DNA of 64,000 nt, taken from NCBI RefSeq assembly GCF_000733845.1, contig NZ_JPOI01000001.1, positions 705,001 through 769,000 of the forward strand. Direction: 5' to 3'. This stretch comes from Geobacillus vulcani PSS1 (GTDB lineage Bacteria > Bacillota > Bacilli > Bacillales > Anoxybacillaceae). The translations under genes and the position numbers were made by a program. Positions 7,945 to 17,709 of this stretch are shown in pieces; positions within the stretch are counted from its first letter, which is position 1; each line of letters opens with the position of its first letter. Below the pieces are notes generated by a model. The model searched no databases and was not told the origin of the DNA. It saw nothing but the letters and a program-made list of their open reading frames with translations.

Positions 7945-8562
7945 GTGCTTCAACATGCAAGCGATGTCCGCTCATTGATCCGCCGTTCTCCTGTCGTCGC
8001 CACCTTGTTGTTCATTCACATTCTGGTATGGCTGTTGTTTTCGCTTCCCTTCACTGTGCTCGAGCCCGTTTGGCAATACGCCGTTGGGACGAACGGCGCC
8101 ATTCGCCATGGAGAATACTGGAGGCTTGTCAGCCCGCTCGTGCTGCATCGCGATTTTCACCATATGGCCGCCAACAGTTTGTCCTTATGGCTGCTTGGCC
8201 CCTGGTTGGAGCGCGCACTTGGGAAAGGAAAATTTTTGTTTCTGTATATCGGAGGCGGCGTCGGTGCCAATGTCGCCACCGTCTTTCTTCTGCCGCCGCT
8301 ATACACCCATGTCGGGGCATCAGGGGCCATTTTCGCCTTGTTTGGCATGTACAGCTATCTCGCTTTGTTCCGTCGCGACTTAGTCGCCCCCCGCTATGCT
8401 CAGCTGCTGCTTTCGGTCATGGCGGCTCATTTGCTGCTTGGGGTGATGGAACCAAACGGGAATGTATTGGCCCATCTATTTGGCTTCGCCGTCGGCGGCT
8501 TGCTTGCCCCGTTTTTGCCGATCCACCCAAAGCGGCCGTCGTTTTTCGCAGTTCGGCCATGA
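7945..8562 (+). CDS. Rhomboid family intramembrane serine protease (YdcA-like)
   Basis: 205 residues, six predicted membrane helices. The rhomboid dyad is visible: Ser126 in HVGASGAIFALFG and His177 in NVLAHLFGFAVGG. Start is GTG at 7945 behind AGGGAG. Rhomboids cleave membrane proteins within the bilayer; no substrate can be named here. The gene is on the opposite strand to its neighbours and converges on cshA, sharing the terminator region. Confidence 0.93.
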   Translation: MLQHASDVRSLIRRSPVVATLLFIHILVWLLFSLPFTVLEPVWQYAVGTNGAIRHGEYWRLVSPLVLHRDFHHMAANSLSLWLLGPWLERALGKGKFLFLYIGGGVGANVATVFLLPPLYTHVGASGAIFALFGMYSYLALFRRDLVAPRYAQLLLSVMAAHLLLGVMEPNGNVLAHLFGFAVGGLLAPFLPIHPKRPSFFAVRP

Positions 8563-8585
8563 AAAAACGGCGCTTAATGCGCCGT
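8561..8585 (-). terminator. Terminator overlapping the end of cshA
   Basis: The minus strand forms ACGGCGC-attaa-GCGCCGT followed by a run of T (8561-8567). The hairpin includes the cshA stop codon region. Confidence 0.85.
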
Positions 8586-9977
8586 AACCCGCCGTCTTTT
8601 CGTCCGGCTGCGGCCGGAACCATCCGGGCGACCGCCTCGCTTCTTCTCCCGTTTTACCGCTAAAGGCGGCTCTTCCGTCAGTTGCACCGGCGTTGTATCC
8701 GGCTCGCGCGTTAACATTTTCAAGCAGGCAGCCACAATCGTCACCGAATCATGCTCCTCAAGCAGTTCTTCCGCCGCCCGTTTGTAAAACGACAAGTTTT
8801 CGGTTTCCACGACGTTAAGGAGCTTTTCGATGGCGATGCGCTGCTGGCCTTCGAGCGCCTCATCAAGCGTCGGCGGCTTCATCCGCTCCATTTTGCGCTT
8901 TGTCGTCCGCTCAATGTGGTGAAGCTGGCCGATCTCCCTTGGGGTGACAAACGTCATCGCCACCCCGGTCTTGCCGGCCCGCCCGGTGCGCCCAATTCGG
9001 TGGACATAGCTTTCCGGGTCCTGCGGAATATCAAAGTTGTACACGTGCGTCACACCGGAAATATCCAAACCGCGCGCCGCAACATCCGTCGCCACTAAAA
9101 TTTCAATCGTTCCTTCCTTAAACTTGCGCAGCACCGACAGCCGCTTCGCCTGGCTTAAGTCGCCGTGAATGCCTTCCGCTGCATAACCGCGCAAGTTGAG
9201 CGCCTCCGCCAGCTCATCGACGCGCCGCTTCGTGCGGCCGAACACGATCGCGAGCTCTGGCGCCTGAATATCAAGAAGCCGCGTCAAAATGTCAAATTTC
9301 TTTTTCTCATGCACTTCCAAATAGTATTGTTGGATGTTCGGCACGGTCATTTCCTTTGCCTTGACCTTGACAAGCTCTGGTTCATTCATGAACCGCTCGG
9401 CGATCCGGCGGATCGGATCCGGCATCGTCGCCGAAAAGAGAAGCGTTTGGCGTTCGGCCGGCACATGGCTTAAAATCGCCTCAATATCCTCGATAAAGCC
9501 CATATTGAGCATTTCATCCGCCTCATCGAGCACAACCGTATGCACATGGTCAAGGCGGAGCGTCCTACGGTTGATATGGTCGATAATGCGGCCCGGCGTG
9601 CCGACGATCACATGCGGATGTTTTTTCAAAGCGCGGATTTGCCGCTCGATATCTTGACCGCCGTAAATCGGCAAGACGCGCACCCGCTTGACGGCGCCGA
9701 TTTTGTACAGCTCTTCTGATACTTGAATGGCGAGCTCGCGCGTCGGCGCGACCACAAGCGCCTGAATGGCGCCGTTTTTCACATCCACTTTTTCTACGAT
9801 CGGAATGCCGAACGCCGCCGTTTTCCCCGTTCCGGTTTGCGCTTGGCCGATGACATCTTTATTTTGCAGGCTGAGCGGAATCGTCTTCGCTTGAATCGGG
9901 GTCGTCTCTTCAAACCCCATCCGCTCGATCGCTTTCATCACTTCTTGGCTTAATCCTAATTCTTGAAATGTCGTCAA
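8574..9977 (-). CDS. cshA: DEAD-box ATP-dependent RNA helicase CshA
   Basis: 467 residues with all helicase motifs in order: Q-motif TTPIQ, Walker A AQTGTGKT near 45-52, PTRELA, TPGR, DEAD near 149-152, SAT, and [11 protein letters not shown] basic C-terminal tail ([15 protein letters not shown]) fits RNA binding. CshA (YdbR) acts in ribosome assembly and cold-adapted mRNA turnover with the degradosome. Start is TTG behind AAGGAG. Position between murF and acpS matches B. subtilis, except that ydbS/ydbT are absent. Confidence 0.97.
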   Translation of the reverse strand: MTTFQELGLSQEVMKAIERMGFEETTPIQAKTIPLSLQNKDVIGQAQTGTGKTAAFGIPIVEKVDVKNGAIQALVVAPTRELAIQVSEELYKIGAVKRVRVLPIYGGQDIERQIRALKKHPHVIVGTPGRIIDHINRRTLRLDHVHTVVLDEADEMLNMGFIEDIEAILSHVPAERQTLLFSATMPDPIRRIAERFMNEPELVKVKAKEMTVPNIQQYYLEVHEKKKFDILTRLLDIQAPELAIVFGRTKRRVDELAEALNLRGYAAEGIHGDLSQAKRLSVLRKFKEGTIEILVATDVAARGLDISGVTHVYNFDIPQDPESYVHRIGRTGRAGKTGVAMTFVTPREIGQLHHIERTTKRKMERMKPPTLDEALEGQQRIAIEKLLNVVETENLSFYKRAAEELLEEHDSVTIVAACLKMLTREPDTTPVQLTEEPPLAVKREKKRGGRPDGSGRSRTKRRRVTAH

Positions 9978-10037
9978 TGTTATTCAAACTCCTTATAAAA
10001 AATCGTCCCTGTATTCGTGGGAAAGGTTTGACAGTTA

Positions 10038-10763
10038 TCATACCATGTTATGCGGCGATTTGCAATGTTGAGCGCAGGCGCCGCGCAAAAATGTTTCCAC
10101 CTCAGCAAACAGAACATGCCGATCGATGCTATGACAAACATGATGGAACGAATTGGGCAAAAACAATAACTTTTTTTCCGCCGATCCAATCTGCTCATAT
10201 AAATAATAGGCGCTTTTTAGCGGCACAATCCCATCTTTTTCTCCTTGCACAATGAGCGCAGGCGCCGTGACGCACGGAAGTCGGGGACGCACAGCGCGCA
10301 CGAGTTTGCGAAACTCCCTGACAGCTGAAAACGGGGTCGCCATCATTTTGTTTCGATAGCGGAGAAACAGCGGGTGTTCCCGCGCCCCTTTCCATCCGTT
10401 GGCAAACATCTCACGGATGTCGCGCCATAATTGCCTTGGGTTCACATAATAAAACGCCGCACTCAACAACACAAGCTTGGCGACCGGGTATTTTTCCGCC
10501 AAGTAGACGGCGATCACTCCACCCATTGAAAACCCAATGACATGCACCACACTGCAACGGTGATGGAGCGCTAAAAACGCTTGTTCCGCCGCCGCGATCC
10601 ATTGGTCGTATGTAATTCCTTTCAACCGCAGTTCGCTTCCGTGGCCCGGCAAGGTCGGCGTTTCGATCAGCCAATCGGTCCGCTCCCGCAAATAATTGGC
10701 CAGCGGCGTCACTTCTTCTGGACTTCCCGTAAACCCGTGAATACATAAACAGCCGATCATCAT
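10038..10763 (-). CDS. Alpha/beta hydrolase, carboxylesterase-like
   Basis: 241 residues from ATG 10763 (RBS GGGGGTGG), with the alpha/beta hydrolase fold: HGFTGSPEE oxyanion strand, nucleophile elbow GFSMGG with Ser79, acid in QGEKDGIVP and a His in the NSFHHVCHSID segment. The segment LPGHG is typical of monoacylglycerol lipase and Bacillus carboxylesterases. It is related to, but clearly not, the Est30 enzyme known from Geobacillus. Substrate unknown. It lies between murF and cshA, where B. subtilis has no hydrolase. Confidence 0.88.
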   Translation of the reverse strand: MMIGCLCIHGFTGSPEEVTPLANYLRERTDWLIETPTLPGHGSELRLKGITYDQWIAAAEQAFLALHHRCSVVHVIGFSMGGVIAVYLAEKYPVAKLVLLSAAFYYVNPRQLWRDIREMFANGWKGAREHPLFLRYRNKMMATPFSAVREFRKLVRAVRPRLPCVTAPALIVQGEKDGIVPLKSAYYLYEQIGSAEKKLLFLPNSFHHVCHSIDRHVLFAEVETFLRGACAQHCKSPHNMV

Positions 10764-10782
10764 TTCCACCCCCGTCCGAATG

Positions 10783-10809
10783 AAAAGCGGCGCCTGTGAC
10801 GCCGCTTTT
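10783..10809 (-). terminator. Terminator after murF
   Basis: Perfect stem AAAAGCGGCG/CGCCGCTTTT with a 7-base loop, directly downstream of the murF stop on the minus strand. Confidence 0.8.
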
Positions 10810-10832
10810 CGTTTTCCTCGGGTTGCTTGATG

Positions 10833-12209
10833 TTACCCCCAATATCGAAGCAGCTCTTCCAATTTCATGCCGCGCGATGCTTTCAATAAAACAATGTCAT
10901 CCGAAGTCGCGATGGAACGCACGGCCTCGGCCAACGCTGCTTTATCGTCGAACTCCCTCACCCGCCAATCATCAAAAAATGGGGCAGCCGCTGCGGCGAT
11001 ATGGTGTGCCAGCGGCCCGTAAGTGAACACATAGTCCACCATTCCCGGCCGCAACATCTCCCCAATCTCTCGATGAAACGCCACTTCTTCGTCACCAAGC
11101 TCCAGCATATCGCCCAATACGGCGATTTTTTGCCGATAGCCGCTCAATTCTTGAAGGAGCATCAAGGCAGCGCGCATCGATGTCGGGCTGGCATTGTAGG
11201 CGTCATTAATCACGGTAAAGCCATATTTCGTCTTGACGACTTCCGTACGCATGCGCGTCACTTGCAGGCGGGAGAGAGCCGCGTCGATGTCTTCCCAATC
11301 GATGCCGAAAAAGCGGGCGACCGCAATGGCGGCGAGCGCGTTGTATACATGATGTTTGCCTAATACCGGCATAAACAACGTCCGGCCGGGAAGCGCATTG
11401 ACGACAAACGATGTTCCTCCCGCTTCAATGCGCACATCGGTCGGATAGTAATCGTTTTGTTCGTCCGCCCCGAACGTCACGACATGGCGGGGAAGAGGCA
11501 GCTTCGGCACACGCTCCGTCAAAAGCGGCTCATCGCCGTGGTAGACGAATAGCCCATCATGATGCAAACCCGCCAAAATTTCCAACTTCGCCTTGGCGAT
11601 GCCTTCCCGCGACCCGAGCTCCTGCAAGTGTGCTTCTCCAATATTCGTGATGACCGCTGCATCCGGACGGGCGATCATCGTCAGCCGCTCGATTTCGCCA
11701 AACCCGCTCATCCCCATTTCGACAACCGCCATCTCCGTCCCTTCGTCAAGCGCAAGGAGCGTCAGCGGCACGCCGATGTGATTGTTCAAGTTTCCTTCGG
11801 TCTTTTGCACTCGATAGTGGGTCGCCAGCAGCGCAGCGATCATATCTTTTGTCGTCGTTTTGCCGTTGCTGCCAGTGACGCCGACCACCTTCAATCCAAG
11901 CTGCTCGCGATAGCGGGCGGCGAGCCGCTGCAGCGCCAAAAGCGTGTCATCTACAACGATCACGGGCACGCCTTCCGGCGGCGTTCCTTCTCTTGCCGCC
12001 CAAAGTACGGCGGCGGCTCCTTTTTGCGCCGCTTCTTGGACGAAATCGTGGCCGTTAAAGGTCGCACCGCGCAACGGAACGTACAAGTTGCCAGCTTGGA
12101 TCGTCCTTGTGTCGGTTGACACACCACTGACGGCCATATTCTCCCATTCCGGCTTTAGGCACCGCCCGTCAGCCATTTCGGCGATTTGCCGCACTGTCCG
12201 TTTGATCAT
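10833..12209 (-). CDS. murF: UDP-N-acetylmuramoyl-tripeptide--D-alanyl-D-alanine ligase
   Basis: 458 residues, the Mur ligase fold in three domains. The ATP loop is GVTGSNGKTTTKD near 108-120; the central domain has ITNIGEAHLQELGS and the C-terminal domain YNASPTSMRAAL. MurF adds D-Ala-D-Ala to UDP-MurNAc-tripeptide, the last cytoplasmic step of the precursor. Only 6 bp separate it from ddl, so the enzyme making D-Ala-D-Ala and the one using it are co-transcribed. Confidence 0.98.
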   Translation of the reverse strand: MIKRTVRQIAEMADGRCLKPEWENMAVSGVSTDTRTIQAGNLYVPLRGATFNGHDFVQEAAQKGAAAVLWAAREGTPPEGVPVIVVDDTLLALQRLAARYREQLGLKVVGVTGSNGKTTTKDMIAALLATHYRVQKTEGNLNNHIGVPLTLLALDEGTEMAVVEMGMSGFGEIERLTMIARPDAAVITNIGEAHLQELGSREGIAKAKLEILAGLHHDGLFVYHGDEPLLTERVPKLPLPRHVVTFGADEQNDYYPTDVRIEAGGTSFVVNALPGRTLFMPVLGKHHVYNALAAIAVARFFGIDWEDIDAALSRLQVTRMRTEVVKTKYGFTVINDAYNASPTSMRAALMLLQELSGYRQKIAVLGDMLELGDEEVAFHREIGEMLRPGMVDYVFTYGPLAHHIAAAAAPFFDDWRVREFDDKAALAEAVRSIATSDDIVLLKASRGMKLEELLRYWG

Positions 12210-12215
12210 CGGCTC

Positions 12216-13319
12216 TCACCTCGTTTCCTTTTTGAACGTGTACGTGATCGTCTGCTTTTCTTGGTGCCGTTCCAATGCGAGCGCGATGAGCCGCTCGATC
12301 AGCTCGGGGTACGGCACACCGCTGTGCTGCCAAAGGAGCGGGAACATGCTGTATGGCGTAAAGCCTGGCATCGTGTTCACTTCGTTGATATAAACGGCGC
12401 CATCTTTGGCGAGGAAAAAATCGACGCGCGCAAGTCCAGACAAATCCAGCGTCCGAAACGCCGTAAGAGCCATTTGTTTGATCGTCTCATACTGTTCTTT
12501 CGTGACGTCGGCTGGGATGATCAATTCGGTTTGACCGTCTTCGTATTTTGCTTCATAATCGTAAAATTCCTTTTTGGGCACAATTTCGCCAACGACCGAA
12601 CAAATCGGCTCGTCATTGCCGATCACGCCGATTTCAATTTCGCGGCCGACGATCGCCTCTTCAATAATAATTTTCCGGTCATACTGAAAGGCCTCGATAA
12701 ATGCGGCTTTTAAATCACCCCGCTGTTTGCATTTGGAAATGCCGACGCTCGAGCCGGCATTGGCTGGCTTGACAAAGCATGGGTAGCCAAGCTCTCGTTC
12801 GATCCGGTCATACATCGCTTCACCGCTTTTTTGCCAGTCATACTTCGTCACGGCAATATATTTCGCCTGGCGCAACCCAGCCTGGGCAAACAAGTTTTTC
12901 ATCATGACTTTATCCATCCCGACCGCCGAGGCAAGCACCCCGTTGCCGACATACGGAATGTTCAACATCTCTAGCAACCCTTGCACGGTTCCGTCTTCGC
13001 CGTTCGGCCCATGCAAAAGCGGGAAAATGACGTCGATCGTTTCCTCACTTCCTTCCACAGCCGAGTCAGCAGCTGGAACTTGGTTCAAGGAAACCGGAAT
13101 CAAAGCAGTCGCCGCCGAAGTGAATTGCAGCTGCTTGATCTCCTCGACCGGTCCCGTCAGCTGTTTCCCCTTGATCCATTGTCCTTCTGGTGTAATGTAA
13201 ATCGGAATGACATCGAATTTATGAGGATCAATGGCGTTCATCACCGCCATCGCTGTCGACAGCGATACTTGATGTTCCGGCGATTTGCCGCCGTATAACA
13301 CGCCAACTCTTGTTTTCAT
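12216..13319 (-). CDS. ddl: D-alanine--D-alanine ligase
   Basis: 367 residues from ATG 13319 (RBS GGAGGAACGATA), longer than E. coli DdlB because of an insertion typical of the DdlA/Bacillus type. ATP-grasp features: [28 protein letters not shown], and the metal-binding [11 protein letters not shown]. It ligates two D-alanines with ATP. Upstream in-frame codons are unlikely starts as they lack an RBS. Confidence 0.97.
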   Translation of the reverse strand: MKTRVGVLYGGKSPEHQVSLSTAMAVMNAIDPHKFDVIPIYITPEGQWIKGKQLTGPVEEIKQLQFTSAATALIPVSLNQVPAADSAVEGSEETIDVIFPLLHGPNGEDGTVQGLLEMLNIPYVGNGVLASAVGMDKVMMKNLFAQAGLRQAKYIAVTKYDWQKSGEAMYDRIERELGYPCFVKPANAGSSVGISKCKQRGDLKAAFIEAFQYDRKIIIEEAIVGREIEIGVIGNDEPICSVVGEIVPKKEFYDYEAKYEDGQTELIIPADVTKEQYETIKQMALTAFRTLDLSGLARVDFFLAKDGAVYINEVNTMPGFTPYSMFPLLWQHSGVPYPELIERLIALALERHQEKQTITYTFKKETR

Positions 13320-13444
13320 TATCGTTCCTCCTCTTTCCTTGGCCATCGTTCCTATTGTAACACGTTTCGCGCCCAACGGTCTGATATTTTATATGTACGA
13401 TAGAGGTTGTTTCGCCACCCACATAAACGACAAGGCACAAAAAT

Positions 13445-13562
13445 GAGGCTGTCTTAAAACGTAGTTCGTCCCAAAGCACAACATATCGTTTTCCAACAGT
13501 TGTTTTATACGTACATACAGGAGTAAGAAAAGGTGCCCCGATCCTTTTGGGACACCTCCTCT
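13445..13562 (+). repeat. Dispersed ~118-bp repeat, copy A (hairpin-ended)
   Basis: This block aligns in the same order with 54295-54414 read on the minus strand: start GRGGCTG, central CACAACATATCGT, end GGTGYCCC...TTTTGGGACACC. The end forms a hairpin (13532-13556) that serves as the terminator of the glycosyltransferase gene read from the right (followed by TTTTCTT). Start (GAGGCTGTCTTAAAAC) and reverse-complemented end (GAGGTGTCCCAAAAG) resemble terminal inverted repeats, so this may be a MITE-like element. Confidence 0.6.
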
Positions 13563-13564
13563 CA

Positions 13565-14707
13565 CTACGGACGCAACACGCGCCAAGCCATGCGCTGCGG
13601 CATGGCCGCCACCACTTCGGCAAGCGCTTCTTGCCCTGTTTTTTCGATGCCGGCAAAGTAATCGGACACACGGCGGAAAAACCGGTTTTTCTCCACATCA
13701 TCCATCAACAAGCGAAGCATGTGCTGCTCACCGTTTTCTGGCCGGACCAAATGATAAATGAGGCCGTTTCGCTGCAAATATTGCAAATTGATGCGCTCCT
13801 GCCCGGGCAGGCAATCGATGGTAAAAATCGGGATGCGTTTATGAAGCAGCTCGCTGACCGTCACCCCGCCTGGTTTCGTAATAACAGCATCCGCCTCTTC
13901 ATACAGCCGATTCATCTCTTCCGGGTCATCAATGTATGGAAGAGGCCGAATATGGGGCAGCTGCCAGCTGGCGATTTCCTCGTACAGCTGGCGATTAGCG
14001 CCGCACAGCACCGAATAGCGGAACAACGTTGACGTACGAGCCGCCCGCAAAAACGCCATCATATTGCCGAGCCCTTGGTTTCCGCCGGCGACAAGCACAT
14101 GGATGGGCTGCGGCCTGCGCCGTGCTTCTTGGCGATTCATGAATGCGTCATGAACGGGAATGCCGGTGACGATGATGCGTCCTTTGTCAACCCCGTATTT
14201 CGTAATCAGCTCCCATTTCGCCTCTTGATGGGGAACAAAATGATAGTCAATCAACCGTTTCCCCCAAATGCTGTTCATAAAAAAGTCGGTGTAGACATTG
14301 ACAACTGGAACCGTCAGCACCCGCTTCCGCTTCAGCCGCTGCAAAATGCGCGACGGAAACGAATGAGTGCAGACGATTAAATCCGGCTGTTCTTCTTCCA
14401 CCATCTTTTTCATTTTGCTTTCAAAATAAGGAAGCCATGGCTCAAACGAAATGAACTCAAAACGGGGCGGATCTTGATACATCAGCGTTTTGTACACGCG
14501 GTGATACGAAGCAGGATGCGAGCGAATCCAGCGCAAATAGGCCTCTGACACCATTTTTTCCATCCGTTCATTGCAGTAGCTCAAAAAATCAATCTTTTGG
14601 CTTTCGACCGCTGGAAACTGGCGGTGCAAGAAATCGATCAACGTATCAGCCACTTTATGGTGTCCCGTATTCATTTGAAACAGCGGCAAAAACAACACTT
14701 TCATCAT
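13565..14707 (-). CDS. MGDG synthase-type family 28 glycosyltransferase
   Basis: 380 residues from ATG 14707 (RBS AAAGGG). It belongs to the UgtP/MGDG synthase branch of GT28: N-terminal LFLPLFQMNTGHHKVADTL (acceptor-binding G-rich turn), middle DLIVCTHSFPS, and C-terminal donor site VAGGNQGLGN and KPGGVTVSELL. Enzymes of this family put sugar on diacylglycerol or related lipids at the membrane face. The last gene of an operon pda-dedA-GT (gaps 10 and 12 bp), suggesting work on a lipid-linked or envelope glycan; B. subtilis YkoN is a possible relative. Exact substrate unknown. Confidence 0.85.
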   Translation of the reverse strand: MMKVLFLPLFQMNTGHHKVADTLIDFLHRQFPAVESQKIDFLSYCNERMEKMVSEAYLRWIRSHPASYHRVYKTLMYQDPPRFEFISFEPWLPYFESKMKKMVEEEQPDLIVCTHSFPSRILQRLKRKRVLTVPVVNVYTDFFMNSIWGKRLIDYHFVPHQEAKWELITKYGVDKGRIIVTGIPVHDAFMNRQEARRRPQPIHVLVAGGNQGLGNMMAFLRAARTSTLFRYSVLCGANRQLYEEIASWQLPHIRPLPYIDDPEEMNRLYEEADAVITKPGGVTVSELLHKRIPIFTIDCLPGQERINLQYLQRNGLIYHLVRPENGEQHMLRLLMDDVEKNRFFRRVSDYFAGIEKTGQEALAEVVAAMPQRMAWRVLRP

Positions 14708-14719
14708 CGATCGCACCCT

Positions 14720-15316
14720 TTAGCTTTCGAAAGATTTTTTGCGCCTCCGCTGCCCGACCCATGCCGCCAACAAAAACAGCAAAAACAACGCCAAACCGGC
14801 AAGCGGAAAAGAAATCAGAGGGATATGGATACGCTGGCCGAGCCAAAGCCCCGCCGCGGTCAACGGAACTGCCCAACCTGCCGTTCCAAGCGCCGAAAGC
14901 AACAGAAACGGCCCGAACGGAAACCGGCTCACTCCCGCCATATACGGGCAAATTTGCCGTACCCCCGGAGCATAGCAACCGAACAAAATCCCCCATTTGC
15001 CATAGCGTCCAAACCAGCTCCGCGCCCGCTCCCACCGTTCGCCCGTAATCCCAACATATTTGCCGTACTTTTGCAAAAACGGCGCCCCCCACCACCGGCC
15101 AGCGCCGTATGCCGTCACCATGCCGGCCATCGCCCCTCCCCAACATGAAACGAGCGTCGGTCCAAGCAGCAGCTGCTCCTTCGCGACCATGACGCCGACA
15201 AAAAAGAGCAAGCTTTCCTCTGGCGCCGGAATGCCGACAATGCCGCAAAACAAAAATAAAAACAGCATCACATACCCGTATGACTGGACATACGGCAACC
15301 ATACGCTTGTATCCAT
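14720..15316 (-). CDS. DedA family membrane protein
   Basis: 198 residues from ATG 15316 behind GGGGGAG; an upstream start is possible but has no good RBS. Several membrane helices and the DedA pattern with acidic FCGIVGIPAPEES in helix 1 and the APGVRQICPYMAGVSRF loop with the essential Arg. Some DedA proteins (UptA) flip undecaprenyl phosphate back across the membrane; that role here is inferred from the glycosyltransferase/deacetylase operon and the nearby UppP gene. A second DedA gene is at 49246. Confidence 0.88.
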   Translation of the reverse strand: MDTSVWLPYVQSYGYVMLFLFLFCGIVGIPAPEESLLFFVGVMVAKEQLLLGPTLVSCWGGAMAGMVTAYGAGRWWGAPFLQKYGKYVGITGERWERARSWFGRYGKWGILFGCYAPGVRQICPYMAGVSRFPFGPFLLLSALGTAGWAVPLTAAGLWLGQRIHIPLISFPLAGLALFLLFLLAAWVGQRRRKKSFES

Positions 15317-15326
15317 AGCTCCCCCA

Positions 15327-16055
15327 CTACATCGCCGAGATTTGTGTATTAGTTTGCACATTTCTTAGTTCCGTAATCGTCACCCAGCGCATCTTTTTCG
15401 CTGCTTCATCCTTAAACAGCAGCTCAAGCGCTGACAACATTTGCTCTGGCGCGCGTTTGTCAGCCCCTAACGCATCCCCGTTATCATGAAGCACAATCAC
15501 CGCCCCGCCGCGTATGGCTGAACGCAAGCGTCGGAACAACTCCATTGTACCAATTTTTTCGTTCCAATCGCCAAGAATATGCGACCATAACACCGTCGTA
15601 TACCGTTTTTGCACGATCGGCGTCCAAGCATTAAAATGGCCCCACGGTGGGCGGTAATACACCGGCCGTTTTCCTGTCGCCCGCTCAATGGCTGCGGCCG
15701 CACGGCGCACCCCCCAATCGAGCCAAAGCGGCGGAAGCAACCAGTTGCTGATATGACGGTAATTATGGATGCCGACTTCGTGCCCTTCTTCCACCATTCG
15801 CCGCACGATCTCCGGATGGCGCTCCACTTTTCGCCCCACAACAAAAAATGTGGCCTTCACGCCATATTTCTTTAATAAATCAAGCAACTTTGGCGTATAA
15901 TACGGGTCGGGGCCGTCATCAAACGTCAGCGCCAGACAATCGGATGCCGTTCCCTCCCGAAACAAACGCACCTGCTTTTTGCGAATGATAATCGTAGGCA
16001 CAATCCCATAAATGGAAATTCCCACAATGAAACAAATGAACAGCCAAGCCCACAT
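15327..16055 (-). CDS. Membrane-anchored polysaccharide deacetylase
   Basis: 242 residues from ATG 16055 (RBS GAGGTG). An N-terminal helix (about 3-22) anchors a NodB-homology domain: TFDDGPD (motif 1), HNYRH metal motif (motif 2), RPPWGHFN (motif 3) and VLHDNGDA. The family removes N-acetyl groups from chitin-like or peptidoglycan sugars outside the membrane. First gene of a three-gene operon with DedA and a GT28 glycosyltransferase; its exact glycan is unknown. Confidence 0.93.
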   Translation of the reverse strand: MWAWLFICFIVGISIYGIVPTIIIRKKQVRLFREGTASDCLALTFDDGPDPYYTPKLLDLLKKYGVKATFFVVGRKVERHPEIVRRMVEEGHEVGIHNYRHISNWLLPPLWLDWGVRRAAAAIERATGKRPVYYRPPWGHFNAWTPIVQKRYTTVLWSHILGDWNEKIGTMELFRRLRSAIRGGAVIVLHDNGDALGADKRAPEQMLSALELLFKDEAAKKMRWVTITELRNVQTNTQISAM

Positions 16056-16309
16056 GGCATTCACCTCTTGATTGTACTTTACCAGTATTTCTTCTCTCTG
16101 AAAATAGAAAAATGAACTTTTCTATTAGATATCATCATGATGTAGATGTTCGAATGAGAAATCGAAAAGAAAATCATAAAAATTTCGCATAGACCGTCCA
16201 GTCTTCTTATACGAATAGCGCCATCGCTTGGTTTCCTCCCAAAGCGAAGTGGAATCTGCTATAATACATAAACGATACACATGCGATTAAAAAAGACAGG
16301 TGATCCGCA

Positions 16310-17386
16310 TTGCGAAAAAAAATCATCTTAACCGGCGGCGGCACAGCCGGCCACGTGATGGTCAACGTCGCTCTCATCCCGAAATTGAAAGAGCTTGGAT
16401 GGGATATCGTCTATATCGGCTCCCATGAAGGGATTGAACGGGAGATTATCGGCCGCATCGACGGCGTGCCGTACTATTCGGTTTCGACCGGAAAACTGCG
16501 CCGCTATTTTGACTGGAAAAACTTTAAAGATCCATTCAACGTGCTGAAAGGCGTTTGGCAAGCGTACCGCCTGATCCAAAAAGAAAAACCGGACGTCGTC
16601 TTCTCAAAAGGTGGCTTCGTCTCCGTTCCCGTCATTCTCGGCGCTTGGCTGAACGGCGTACCGTCGGTGATCCATGAATCTGACTTCACCCCGGGGCTTG
16701 CAAATAAAATCGCCATGCCGTTTGCGACAAAAATCTGCCTTACCTTTCCCGAAACGAAGCAATACGTCAACGTCGATAAAGCCGTCTACGTCGGCGCCGT
16801 CGTCCGCGAAGAGCTGAAACACGGAAGCGCCGAACAAGGAAGAAGGATATGCCAGTTCGACGACAGAAACAAACCGGTCTTGCTGGCGATGGGCGGCAGC
16901 TTAGGCTCAAAAAAAATCAACGACGCCTTGCGCGCCAATTTATCGACGCTTCTTGCCGAATTTGACATCATCCACATTTGCGGCAAAGGGAACATCGACA
17001 CAAGCCTTGCAGGCCAAAAAGGATACAAACAGTTCGAATACGTCAACGAAGAGCTGCCCCACCTATTGGCCTTAGCCGACATCGTCGTCTCCCGCGCCGG
17101 GGCGAACGCCATTTTCGAACTGCTCGCCTTGCGCAAACCGATGTTGCTCATCCCGCTCTCGAAAGCGGCAAGCCGCGGCGACCAAATCCTAAACGCCCGC
17201 TCGTTTGAAAACGCGGGCTATGCGGAAGTGCTGATGGAAGAAGATCTGACAAACGAATCGCTCCAAGCCGCCATTCGCCGCCTATATGAAAACAAAGACC
17301 GCTACCGAAAAAACATGGAGAAAGCCGGTGCAAGCGATCCATTGCAAACGCTGCTTTCCATCATTCAAGACACCGCCCGCTTGTAA
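16310..17386 (+). CDS. UDP-GlcNAc: MurNAc-pentapeptide-PP-undecaprenol GlcNAc transferase (MurG-like)
   Basis: 358 residues from TTG 16310 (RBS AGGTGATCC). MurG signature GGGTAGHV at 9-16, [19 protein letters not shown], donor-site MGGSLGS and [22 protein letters not shown]. MurG converts lipid I to lipid II at the membrane. The gene is not in the dcw cluster; Bacillus cereus-group genomes carry a similar stand-alone MurG paralogue, so this may be a second copy. Its terminator follows directly. Confidence 0.9.
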   Translation: MRKKIILTGGGTAGHVMVNVALIPKLKELGWDIVYIGSHEGIEREIIGRIDGVPYYSVSTGKLRRYFDWKNFKDPFNVLKGVWQAYRLIQKEKPDVVFSKGGFVSVPVILGAWLNGVPSVIHESDFTPGLANKIAMPFATKICLTFPETKQYVNVDKAVYVGAVVREELKHGSAEQGRRICQFDDRNKPVLLAMGGSLGSKKINDALRANLSTLLAEFDIIHICGKGNIDTSLAGQKGYKQFEYVNEELPHLLALADIVVSRAGANAIFELLALRKPMLLIPLSKAASRGDQILNARSFENAGYAEVLMEEDLTNESLQAAIRRLYENKDRYRKNMEKAGASDPLQTLLSIIQDTARL

Positions 17387-17390
17387 AAAC

Positions 17391-17447
17391 AGGCGATGCC
17401 CCATGCGGCCAACCGTGGCCGTTTTTCGGCATCGCCTCGTTTTATTT
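17391..17447 (+). terminator. Terminator after the MurG-like gene
   Basis: Forked hairpin: outer stem AGGCGATGCC/GGCATCGCCT (17391-17400, 17428-17437) with an inner stem CGGCCA/TGGCCG, then CGTTTTATTTT. Confidence 0.88.
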
Positions 17448-17499
17448 TCATTCCCCCATAATGAGCCTTTTCTTCTTTGCACCGACCCAAGCCGGCAAC

Positions 17500-17618
17500 G
17501 GTTGATATCCGAAACACATGGTCGCACAGGATGTCGATATGATCCCACTGATGGCTCGTCAGCACAATCGTTTGTCCACCCTCCACGTTTAAGCGTTCGC
17601 GTAGGTGGAAGAGCGTTC
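17500..17618 (-). pseudogene. Fragment of an ABC transporter ATP-binding protein
   Basis: On the minus strand a ~38-residue stretch reads as the D-loop/H-loop region of an ABC ATPase: LRERLNVEGG, then TIVLTSHQWDHI and LCDHVFRI, the switch histidine being in TSHQ. No Walker A, signature motif or start precedes it: the frame opens after a stop just upstream and runs into unrelated sequence over the MurG-like terminator. A decayed remnant of an exporter gene. Confidence 0.5.
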
Positions 17619-17709
17619 AATGCGGAAACCATCTATATTCTCATTTGCCCCCATCCTCCACCGGCCAAAGGAAAACCGTCCGACGGAACAAATCCGCCAG
17701 ACGGCGCGG

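Noticed and set aside
17365..17586. 73-codon gene downstream of the MurG-like gene
   Set aside because: Its C-terminal half overlaps the terminator; only the ABC ATPase-like stretch is meaningful, so it is listed as a fragment.
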